This document shows positions 8,212 through 15,337 of a DNA stretch of 64,000 nt, in pieces. The stretch covers positions 1-64,000 of the forward strand of contig NZ_BAFK01000004.1 of the NCBI RefSeq assembly GCF_000296695.1, written 5' to 3'. This DNA comes from Rheinheimera nanhaiensis E407-8. Lineage in GTDB: Bacteria; Pseudomonadota; Gammaproteobacteria; Enterobacterales; Alteromonadaceae. Both the position numbers and the translations under genes were made by a program. The notes beneath the pieces were generated by a model, which was not told the DNA's origin, did not search any database, and was given only the letters and a program-made list of their open reading frames with translations. Each line of letters starts with the position of its first letter. Position 1 is the stretch's first letter.

Positions 8212-10974
8212 ATGAAAAAGACAACCATACTGGCCAGCGCAGTGATGCTGGCCTTGCTCAGCGGTTGCGGCGGTAAAGACGCCACCGAGCATTATCAGGA
8301 TGCGCAAGACTATATAGCCCAGAACAAATTTAACGCTGCGGTTATTGAGCTTAAATCTGCCATTCAACAAATGCCTGAACAGGCGCAATATCGCCAAACC
8401 TTAGGTTTACTTTATCTGCAAACCTCAGATCCTGTGTCTGCCAGCAAAGAATTAAGCCGGGCATTAGCCTTAGGCGCCGAAGCAGAAACATTAGCAATAC
8501 CATTGATGCAGGCGCTTTATCTGTCTGAAGACTATCAGGCGGTGCTGGCCGGTTTGGGTGAAAAAGTTACCCTCAGCGACCACACTAATAATTATATTAA
8601 ACTTTACCAGGCACTGGCGGAAACAGAGCTCAGCGGTATCAATGCTGCCATTCCGATGTTCGATACACTGTTATTAACCGACCAAGCTGATCTTAAACTG
8701 TTTGCCGAAGCCGCGTTATCCGTTAATGCTAAACATTACGACAACGCACAATCCCGGCTGGCTCAAATAGCAACGGATAGCCCGGTGTACTACCAGGCAT
8801 TGCTGATGAATGCACATTTAGACTTGCTATTACAACAACCCGATAAGGCGTTGGAAAAGCTAACTAGTTACCTCAGCTACATGCCCACTGCATTAAAGGT
8901 GAAGTTACTCACTGCGCAAATTTTGGTGCAACAGAATGCCTTCGATGACGCTGATACTCACCTGGTACAAGTGCTAAAAGCAGTGCCTGAGCATGGGCTG
9001 ACAAATTATCTTAAGGCTGTGGTCGAATATCAGCGGCAAAATTACCAACCGGCAAAAGAGCATATTGATAAAGCGCTACAAGGTGGGCAAACCACATTTC
9101 AAAGCCGTGTATTGGCCGGGCTTATCAGCTACCAACTCGGTCTTGAAGCGCAGGCGCTTAATCATTTTTCCAGCGTAAAAAAACAGCTGCCCGCGATACC
9201 AGAGGTGAACAAGTTATATGTTGCACTGCAACTTAAAGCAGGCGAAACCACTGATGCAGCTTCAAGTTTGGCGCAAGGCACTCTGACAGCAGATGATTTA
9301 AAACTGGTCGCGCACACTGCATTTCAGCTGTTACGGGAGGGTGACCAATCTGCCGCCATCGACATGCTTGGCCGCTACCAAAATGCTGTCGGCGGTGAGG
9401 ACCCAGAAGCACTGCGTTTAATGGGTAATGTGCGCTTAGGCATTGCCGGACAAGAACAAGCTGGCCTTAAGGATCTGGAACACGCTTTACAACTAGACCC
9501 CAAACAGCACCATACCAGAATGGTGCTGGCCAGTAGTTACATCAGACAGAAACAGTTTGATAAAGTGCTGCAATTGGCAGATGAATGGTTGGCTGATGAG
9601 CAGACCAAAGCTGCAGGATACAACCTGAAAGCCATCGCCTACTTACTAAAAAATGATGCAGATAACGCAGGCAAAATGCTTGATGCAGCAGATCAGGCAG
9701 AGCCTGGTAATACCCAGACACTGTTTATGCGCTCTGCCCAGGCCAGAATGCTCGGACAACTGCAAAGGGCCGATGAATTGTTACTGGAAACATTGGCGCA
9801 AAAACCTGACTTTTTACCGGCATTGGTGACTTATCAGGAATCTCAAAACCGGCAGGGGAAACCAGAACAAGGCTTAGCCGTAGTAGAAAAAGCACAGAGC
9901 GCACATCCGGATAACAACGAAATCCGCATGTTGTTAGCGGCCATGTATCAGCGACAACAAACTTTCGACAAAATCATAACCTTACTCGCGCCAATTGCTA
10001 AGCAACATCAGGAATTAACGCAAAACCTGTATACGCTGTTAACCAATGCTTTTATTCAAACCGGTAACCGCGCTGAAGCACTTACCCTCTCTGAGCGCTG
10101 GTACAAACAATTCCCGAAAAATCAGTTGGCCGGGCTGATGTACGCCAATATGCTGGCTTATCACAAACAATATCCTCAGGCGGCAAAGGTTATTGATGAA
10201 GCCTTGGCGTTAAACCCCGACCAACCGGCCATGCTAAAGACAAAAATGGCAGTCGCTATTGAGCAAGGCAGCTATCCGACAGCTATCGCTGCATATGAAA
10301 AAATGCCGCAAGAGATGAAAGAAAGCGCAGAGGTGTTGTTTCATTATGGCAGGGTGCAATTGCTTAATGGACAAATCACACCGGGAATCAATAGCCTGAC
10401 ACAATCTTATGCAAAAGTGGCGGACCCCATTACCGCTATCGCGCTGGCCGAAGCCTATGCTAAAGATGTGTCATACCGCAAGGCGGTTAATTTTGTTGAG
10501 CAACATTTTGCCAAGCACGGTGACAGCCATGCCGGGCTGAAGTTTTATTACGCCAACTTATTACTAAAAGAGGACGCAGCCAAAGCCAGTGAGGTGTATG
10601 CCGATATTATTAGCCAGCATGCAGATAATTTTGTCGCGCAGAATAATTACGCCTGGGCATTGCTGGAGGCTGGTAACGCGCAAGCCGCTTTGCAACACGC
10701 GGAGCTGGCGTTTAAACTTAACAGCAAACATCCGGATGTGCTTGATACCTATGGCAAAGTGCTATTTGCTTTAAAGCAATATGACAAAGCTAATACACAG
10801 TTTAAACAGTCACTGACACTACGGCCTGATAACGCTGAAGTACAACTTAACTACATTAAATCTTTGCTGGCTTCCGGTGATAAGGTGGCCGCAAAGGAGA
10901 TACTGGCAAAAGTGCGTACCGATGATGCCGTGTTAAAAAACCAGCTATCTGAACTGCAACAACAGCTAAATTAG
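8212..10974 (+). CDS. prsT: PEP-CTERM system TPR-repeat lipoprotein PrsT
   Basis: A 920-residue lipoprotein. The signal ends in LALLSGC with lipidation at Cys19, and the rest is almost wholly tetratricopeptide repeats, for example the closing ones near residues 800-900 (NNYAWALLEAGN and VLDTYGKVLFALKQYDKA). This size and architecture is typical of PrsT, the TPR lipoprotein that accompanies exosortase A in Gram-negative exopolysaccharide loci. Its role is not well defined; a scaffold for secretion of polysaccharide or PEP-CTERM proteins is the usual proposal. AGGGAG precedes the ATG. A strong terminator hairpin lies just after the stop. Confidence 0.9.
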   Translation: MKKTTILASAVMLALLSGCGGKDATEHYQDAQDYIAQNKFNAAVIELKSAIQQMPEQAQYRQTLGLLYLQTSDPVSASKELSRALALGAEAETLAIPLMQALYLSEDYQAVLAGLGEKVTLSDHTNNYIKLYQALAETELSGINAAIPMFDTLLLTDQADLKLFAEAALSVNAKHYDNAQSRLAQIATDSPVYYQALLMNAHLDLLLQQPDKALEKLTSYLSYMPTALKVKLLTAQILVQQNAFDDADTHLVQVLKAVPEHGLTNYLKAVVEYQRQNYQPAKEHIDKALQGGQTTFQSRVLAGLISYQLGLEAQALNHFSSVKKQLPAIPEVNKLYVALQLKAGETTDAASSLAQGTLTADDLKLVAHTAFQLLREGDQSAAIDMLGRYQNAVGGEDPEALRLMGNVRLGIAGQEQAGLKDLEHALQLDPKQHHTRMVLASSYIRQKQFDKVLQLADEWLADEQTKAAGYNLKAIAYLLKNDADNAGKMLDAADQAEPGNTQTLFMRSAQARMLGQLQRADELLLETLAQKPDFLPALVTYQESQNRQGKPEQGLAVVEKAQSAHPDNNEIRMLLAAMYQRQQTFDKIITLLAPIAKQHQELTQNLYTLLTNAFIQTGNRAEALTLSERWYKQFPKNQLAGLMYANMLAYHKQYPQAAKVIDEALALNPDQPAMLKTKMAVAIEQGSYPTAIAAYEKMPQEMKESAEVLFHYGRVQLLNGQITPGINSLTQSYAKVADPITAIALAEAYAKDVSYRKAVNFVEQHFAKHGDSHAGLKFYYANLLLKEDAAKASEVYADIISQHADNFVAQNNYAWALLEAGNAQAALQHAELAFKLNSKHPDVLDTYGKVLFALKQYDKANTQFKQSLTLRPDNAEVQLNYIKSLLASGDKVAAKEILAKVRTDDAVLKNQLSELQQQLN

Positions 10975-10996
10975 CGCCCATTACGTCCTATGCAAG

Positions 10997-11035
10997 AAAG
11001 GCCATGTCAGATTACTTTACACATGGCCTTTTCTT
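10997..11035 (+). terminator. rho-independent terminator after prsT
   Basis: AAAGGCCATGT pairs with ACATGGCCTTT across a 13-base loop and is followed by a T-rich tract. It lies 22 bases after the prsT stop and separates the ACP-wecC-prsT operon from the PEP-CTERM gene. Confidence 0.85.
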
Positions 11036-11105
11036 TCACTATAGAAACATCCAAAAATTAATAAATAACATTTTAAATCAATAACATATAGCGAGCTTCG
11101 CACCA

Positions 11106-11121
11106 TGGCATATATCCTGCT
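11106..11121 (+). promoter_or_regulatory. sigma-54-type (-24/-12) promoter of the PEP-CTERM gene
   Basis: TGGCATATATCCTGCT fits the RpoN consensus TGGCAC-N5-TTGCT with the invariant GG and GC exactly ten bases apart (GG 11107-11108, GC 11119-11120). Transcription would start near 11132, leaving a leader of about 44 bases before the ATG at 11176. PEP-CTERM loci are often controlled by the PrsK/PrsR two-component system with RpoN, which makes this functional reading plausible. No activator site was identified. Confidence 0.65.
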
Positions 11122-11175
11122 TACTTAAGACAAGGTAATGACTACCTAACCCGATTAACTCGTAGGGAGCAGAAA

Positions 11176-12057
11176 ATGAGAAACATTTACAAAGCACTAC
11201 TGACAGGGATTGCATTAAGCTGTTCTGCAGCCCCCGCATTAGCCGGCAGCGTCTCTGTTGGCGGCGTAACCTGGGATCCTGATTTTTCACAGGCTTTCCC
11301 ACCCTTAGATGACTTTACTGCGCAAACTAAGTTTGCCCAATGGTATGTTGGCGCCGCCACGCCTACTGCAGGTCTTGGTGTGGGTAATATCGGCGTTGTA
11401 CCTAACCCGGCTGATGCTATTGCTGTTGGCGCTGCAGGTGTGGGCGATGTATTAGTGGGATACGGTATTATTGACGTTATAAATGGTACTGGTGAAGTCG
11501 ATTTTTGTACTAATTACCCATGTCGTTTAACCTATACTTTTGGCGGGTTTGCCATCACTGGCTTATCTGCGTCATTAAACCCACAACCACGTCCTCTGTT
11601 CAGCGGCGGCTGGGTTAACTTTTATCTGGATGATACAGCGCCATTCGTTGGTAATCCTAACCTTACTAACCCAAGCGAAGCAGCCACAGGTAACCTGTGG
11701 TTATCCGCAAATGCTGAGTCCTTCCTAAATGATTTAGGAGAGGCAACAACGTTAAACTTCCTTGAAGGCGGTATTTTTACCGGTTCTGCGGAAGCGTTTT
11801 TGAGCGTAATTGGCGGTGCAGCCTTTGGTAATTTTGATACTGACGTGTTCACCGCCCCAGGTGGCGCAGTAGCTGATTTCCTTTACTCTGGTAATGCGTC
11901 ATTTACGAATGCCAGTGGCCAGTTAGACCCAACAGCTATGTACTCTACCAACGGTAACGGCCAGTTGCGTGGCGACTCTATCCCTGAACCAGGTATTTTG
12001 TTCCTGTTCGGTGCAGGTTTAGTCGGCCTTGGTGTAATGCGTAAAAAAGCTGCTTAA
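11176..12057 (+). CDS. PEP-CTERM sorting domain-containing exported protein
   Basis: A 293-residue protein with a Sec signal peptide (MRNIYKALLTGIALSCSAAP, cleavage near residue 23) and a C-terminal sorting signal: Pro-Glu-Pro near residue 270, a hydrophobic helix FLFGAGLVGLGVM, and a basic end RKKAA. The middle is rich in Gly, Ala, Asn and Thr with few charged residues, as usual for exosortase substrates, and has no recognisable enzymatic motif. It would be exported, cleaved at the PEP motif by an exosortase and released or anchored at the surface. AGGGAG precedes the ATG. A sigma-54-type promoter lies upstream and a terminator follows. Confidence 0.9.
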   Translation: MRNIYKALLTGIALSCSAAPALAGSVSVGGVTWDPDFSQAFPPLDDFTAQTKFAQWYVGAATPTAGLGVGNIGVVPNPADAIAVGAAGVGDVLVGYGIIDVINGTGEVDFCTNYPCRLTYTFGGFAITGLSASLNPQPRPLFSGGWVNFYLDDTAPFVGNPNLTNPSEAATGNLWLSANAESFLNDLGEATTLNFLEGGIFTGSAEAFLSVIGGAAFGNFDTDVFTAPGGAVADFLYSGNASFTNASGQLDPTAMYSTNGNGQLRGDSIPEPGILFLFGAGLVGLGVMRKKAA

Positions 12058-12072
12058 TAAGCAAGGCTTCAT

Positions 12073-12101
12073 AAAAGGCTCTGTATCACAGGGCCTTTTT
12101 T
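12073..12101. terminator. bidirectional terminator between convergent genes
   Basis: AAAAGGCTCTGT pairs with ACAGGGCCTTTT around a three-base loop, with T-runs on the plus strand. It serves the PEP-CTERM gene and may also stop transcripts arriving from the flavin oxidase operon. Confidence 0.8.
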
Positions 12102-12150
12102 ATTGCTGTATCTTAGCTAACTTAGGCGGCTGTAAACGTTTAGAGCTACG

Positions 12151-13791
12151 TTATTTAGTTGAGAAATAGCCGGGATCATAGCGGCCCGGACTAATAAGAT
12201 GATGCGGGTCGATGGCATTTTTTAACTTATTGACCATTTGCCAGTATGGCGAGTTGGCATCAAGTAAGTCTCGTTGCTGTTGTAAATTTAACCGATAAGG
12301 CACCCAGCCAGATTTAAGCCCCCGGGCAACTAACTCTTGTAAGCACTGCTGCGCCAAACGGGTTGCCTCTTCATCCTGGCGGTTAAACACTATAGGTACG
12401 GTGCTATCTACCGTATCGTACTTTAAGCTGGTAAAGGTTATCATCGGCTCAATACCATAACGCGGACAGACGTCCCGCACCATGCTGATAAACTGGCGCA
12501 TACTCTGTGCTTGCATTGGGATAAGAGGGGCATACCAGAGCAACCCACAGCCATCACGCGCAGGATGTAAGGCTGTGCCTGTTGCGGCCTTTGGATTGCG
12601 CCAATAAGCCAGTGGCAATGCTACCTGATTGGGTTTGCCCTGCATAATCTCTATACCCAAATCGAGCGACGCTAGCATTGCCCTCACCCCGGCAAGTTGA
12701 TTTTTCGGCAATATATTCAACACTGTGCGCGCAACACGCAGTAGTGCACCGCCAGAGAACAGCGTGCGCTTAGCCCTGCCATTAACAAAACGACGCACTT
12801 CCGTGCGTGCTGCTTTAACTACCGAGTGCTGCCCATATAGCGTACCGACCAACATCCAGCCTGGGGTGTCATATTGCTTTGCTAATTGGCTAACTTGTTG
12901 CGCCGACATCGCTATATGCTGTGCTTTACCATTAGGATTTTCAGCCATCATTGATAATAGCCGGCGTTGATCCATTAAGTTTACGGAGCCAACAACACCG
13001 TCCAAACGCTGCAAAATGGCAAAGGCGATCTGCTGCGCCAGTTCAAAATCACTGTCATTGGCAAATTGAATATAAAAAGAATCAAAAGCTTCAGGCCGGC
13101 GTTTTAGCCTGAGACTGATCTCGGTAACGATGGCAAAGCCAGATTGGCTAAACAGCCCATCGATATAAGGGCCGATACCATATTTATAGGTTTTATCAAT
13201 AAAATCGTCACCGGAGCTATCCAGCTCAGAAATCGGCGACTGATAAAAGCTGCCATCGGCCAGATAACCCTTAATGCTGTTTACTGCGGCAAAATGGTCA
13301 GTAAAAGGTGTAATACCATAACCGCGTTCCAACGCATTCGCCAAAATACTGCAACTGGGGCCAGCGCCAGTGACCGGTACCATAAAATCCAGCTGACGTC
13401 GTTGTAGCTCATCATAAAGCATTTGCTGGGTGACGCCGGGCTGCAGCGTTACAATACCCAGCTCAGCGCTGGTTATGCTGATCTGGGTCAGCGCTGACAA
13501 ATCGAGCAGGATAGCGTTTTCAGCGTTAGGCGCGGCAGAGCCATAGCCCCAGTTTTGTCCTGTACTGATGGGATGAAACTTTAGCGCAGCAGAGCCCTCT
13601 GCCGCTGCCCTGGCAGCAACATTCAGCACTTGCTGAATATCCTCCACAACGCCAATTTTAATTACGCTATCAATAGTGTTGGCAAAACCCTCACAGTTAT
13701 AACGGTAAGGTGCCAGTGATGCGTCATCGGTCAACACCCTGCTGCTGGGGCTAAGTGAGGCCGCAAGCTGAAGCAAAACAGCGTTTTGCAT
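12151..13791 (-). CDS. FAD-linked oxidase, vanillyl-alcohol-oxidase/4-cresol type
   Basis: A 546-residue flavoprotein. An N-terminal PCMH-type FAD-binding domain (about residues 25-230) carries PISTGQNWGYG for the pyrophosphate loop and VTLQPGVTQQMLYDEL as the typical second strand-helix. The C-terminal part ends in IDPHHLISPGRY, the signature of VAO-family substrate domains. Known members oxidise para-substituted phenols or related alcohols, and some use a covalent flavin. The covalent residue cannot be fixed here. It lies three bases after the exosortase-associated acyltransferase, so the two are almost certainly co-transcribed. A natural inference is that it oxidises the acyltransferase product, perhaps an N-acyl aromatic amino acid. 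Confidence 0.82.
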   Translation of the reverse strand: MQNAVLLQLAASLSPSSRVLTDDASLAPYRYNCEGFANTIDSVIKIGVVEDIQQVLNVAARAAAEGSAALKFHPISTGQNWGYGSAAPNAENAILLDLSALTQISITSAELGIVTLQPGVTQQMLYDELQRRQLDFMVPVTGAGPSCSILANALERGYGITPFTDHFAAVNSIKGYLADGSFYQSPISELDSSGDDFIDKTYKYGIGPYIDGLFSQSGFAIVTEISLRLKRRPEAFDSFYIQFANDSDFELAQQIAFAILQRLDGVVGSVNLMDQRRLLSMMAENPNGKAQHIAMSAQQVSQLAKQYDTPGWMLVGTLYGQHSVVKAARTEVRRFVNGRAKRTLFSGGALLRVARTVLNILPKNQLAGVRAMLASLDLGIEIMQGKPNQVALPLAYWRNPKAATGTALHPARDGCGLLWYAPLIPMQAQSMRQFISMVRDVCPRYGIEPMITFTSLKYDTVDSTVPIVFNRQDEEATRLAQQCLQELVARGLKSGWVPYRLNLQQQRDLLDANSPYWQMVNKLKNAIDPHHLISPGRYDPGYFSTK

Positions 13792-13794
13792 AAG

Positions 13795-14658
13795 TTAGTT
13801 AACCAATACCACATTACCACCGGGCAACTGTGCTGAGGTAGTAGAGCTTAGCGTCTTACTATCAAACAAGGACTTTTCTATCGCCTGAAGTAACTTCAGG
13901 TAGCCTGGGCTTAAGGTACGGCGCAGCTCTCGCGAGTCAACATAATAAGGGGCTCTTTTGCCGTGAAATTCGATGGTATCGCCCAGTTGCCGGAACATAA
14001 TACCCACAAAGGATAAACTGCGGGCCAAACGCGGCTCCATCATAACAAACACATGAAACCTTTTGGTTTTTAATGACATGGCCGCAGCCGATAAGTACAA
14101 ACAGACGGCAATATAGGGAAAGCAGCGCAGCTCTGTCTCGGAATACTGCTTTTCGTTGATGGCACCGGTGGCTGCTCCGGCAAATTTGTCCACCTCACGT
14201 TTTCTAAAGGCTGCAGGTACCGCTAATCTTGAGATCTCACAAATCTCGTGCCGGGCAAAATCCTTCGGGTGCAGCCGCTCATCGGTCAGTGCATGCGAGC
14301 AATATTGCTCAATAGGCAACAGCTCAGTGCCAAGCGCAGACGTGATCAGCCTTACCGTACCGGCCATTGCGCCAGAGCTTAAATGCCGGACAAAACAGTG
14401 TATGGCTCTGGTATCAAAGTCATCACATTCTTCATGTGTTTCTTTTACGTCTTCAAAGTGCAGCTCTTCGCAGTACACATTGTGTCGTAATTTATACACT
14501 TCATGCTTTAACAGCTCGGTGTCAGCCAACTGAGGCTTCAGGTATTGGGAAAAATGCTCTGAAATTGTTTTGGCATCATTACTGGCTAAAGATGCCATCG
14601 CTTTTTTAACAACACCCCCAATAATGGGTTTATCAGCCAGTGCTTTTAATCGTTTCAT
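13795..14658 (-). CDS. PEP-CTERM/exosortase-associated N-acyltransferase (N-acyl amino acid synthase-like)
   Basis: A 287-residue protein with a GNAT-like fold resembling autoinducer synthases. LRHNVYCEELHFE (about 58-70) matches the conserved N-terminal helix, and EICEISRLAVP (about 141-151) is the acyl-carrier-side strand. These features match the exosortase-associated acyltransferase family, several members of which are known to make long-chain N-acyl amino acids from acyl-ACP. The plus-strand ACP at 6652 is a plausible donor. It is the first gene of a two-gene operon with the flavin oxidase, and a sigma-54-type promoter lies about 60 bases upstream. Product identity (which amino acid, which chain) is not predictable from sequence. 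Confidence 0.85.
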   Translation of the reverse strand: MKRLKALADKPIIGGVVKKAMASLASNDAKTISEHFSQYLKPQLADTELLKHEVYKLRHNVYCEELHFEDVKETHEECDDFDTRAIHCFVRHLSSGAMAGTVRLITSALGTELLPIEQYCSHALTDERLHPKDFARHEICEISRLAVPAAFRKREVDKFAGAATGAINEKQYSETELRCFPYIAVCLYLSAAAMSLKTKRFHVFVMMEPRLARSLSFVGIMFRQLGDTIEFHGKRAPYYVDSRELRRTLSPGYLKLLQAIEKSLFDSKTLSSTTSAQLPGGNVVLVN

Positions 14659-14717
14659 GGAAAGCCCTCTGTTCCTTCAGACCATCAACTGTGTATGGCT
14701 CTACATAGCTTAGACGC

Positions 14718-14735
14718 TGGCAGATTAGTTGCCAG
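14718..14735 (-). promoter_or_regulatory. sigma-54-type promoter of the acyltransferase-oxidase operon
   Basis: Read on the minus strand, TGGCAACTAATCTGCC has GG and GC separated by exactly ten bases (GG at 14733-14732, GC at 14721-14720), which fits the RpoN -24/-12 elements. The start of transcription would be near 14708, about 50 bases before the acyltransferase ATG. The element is nearly palindromic, so it also reads as TGGCAGATTAGTTGCC on the plus strand, but no plus-strand gene follows. It matches the promoter in front of the PEP-CTERM gene in type and spacing to the start codon. Confidence 0.6.
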
Positions 14736-14760
14736 ATATGACCATGCTTATTTTTGCCGC

Positions 14761-15264
14761 TTAGTCTGCCACGCTGTCATACTTCGCTGCCAATTGCTTA
14801 AGGCGATCCCCAGTCACCCTGTTGATACGCCAGTCATGTAGCAGCACGGCACCTTGAGACTGATAAAAATCGATAGCGCTTTGATTCCAATCCAGCACCG
14901 ACCATTCCAGCCGGCCACAATCACGATCTAGCGCCAGTTTGGCCAGATAACGTAGCAAGGTTTTACCAATGCCGTGGCCACGAAACCGGGGCAATACAAA
15001 TAAGTCTTCCAGATAAATACCTGGCTTGGCCAGGAAGGTTGAGTAGTTGTGAAAAAACAGGGCAAAACCGGCCGGCTGCTGCTGGTAATCAGCAATCACC
15101 ACCTCGGCATAACGTTTATCGCCAAACAGCGTATCCTGCAGTTTCTGCCCGGTGGCCACCACCTGATCGGCCAGCTTTTCATACTCGGCCAGGCCGTTAA
15201 TAAATGCCAGTATGGTGGGAATATCCTGCGGTGTTGCCAAACGTAGGCGGATCTCAGCGCTCAT
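14761..15264 (-). CDS. GNAT family N-acetyltransferase
   Basis: A 167-residue single-domain acetyltransferase. LEDLFVLPRFRGHGIGKTLL (about 84-103) is the acetyl-CoA-binding motif A with R-G-x-G-I-G, and WNQSAIDFYQSQGA near residue 130 is the usual motif B helix. The sequence resembles the spermidine/diamine or thialysine acetyltransferase group, but the substrate is not determinable. The ATG at 15264 follows AGGAT. It stands alone between the acyltransferase operon and the fadE terminator and is not obviously linked to either. Confidence 0.85.
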   Translation of the reverse strand: MSAEIRLRLATPQDIPTILAFINGLAEYEKLADQVVATGQKLQDTLFGDKRYAEVVIADYQQQPAGFALFFHNYSTFLAKPGIYLEDLFVLPRFRGHGIGKTLLRYLAKLALDRDCGRLEWSVLDWNQSAIDFYQSQGAVLLHDWRINRVTGDRLKQLAAKYDSVAD

Positions 15265-15277
15265 AGTTAATCCTCAT

Positions 15278-15309
15278 AAAAAACGCCGGTGCAAGTACCG
15301 GCGTTTTTA
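15278..15309 (-). terminator. terminator after fadE
   Basis: AAAAAACGCCGGT pairs with ACCGGCGTTTTT around a six-base loop, with T-tracts on either strand. It ends the psrA-fadE operon on the minus strand 28 bases after the fadE stop. Confidence 0.88.
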
Positions 15310-15337
15310 TCATTCAGCACACTAAGTTACAAGAGTT

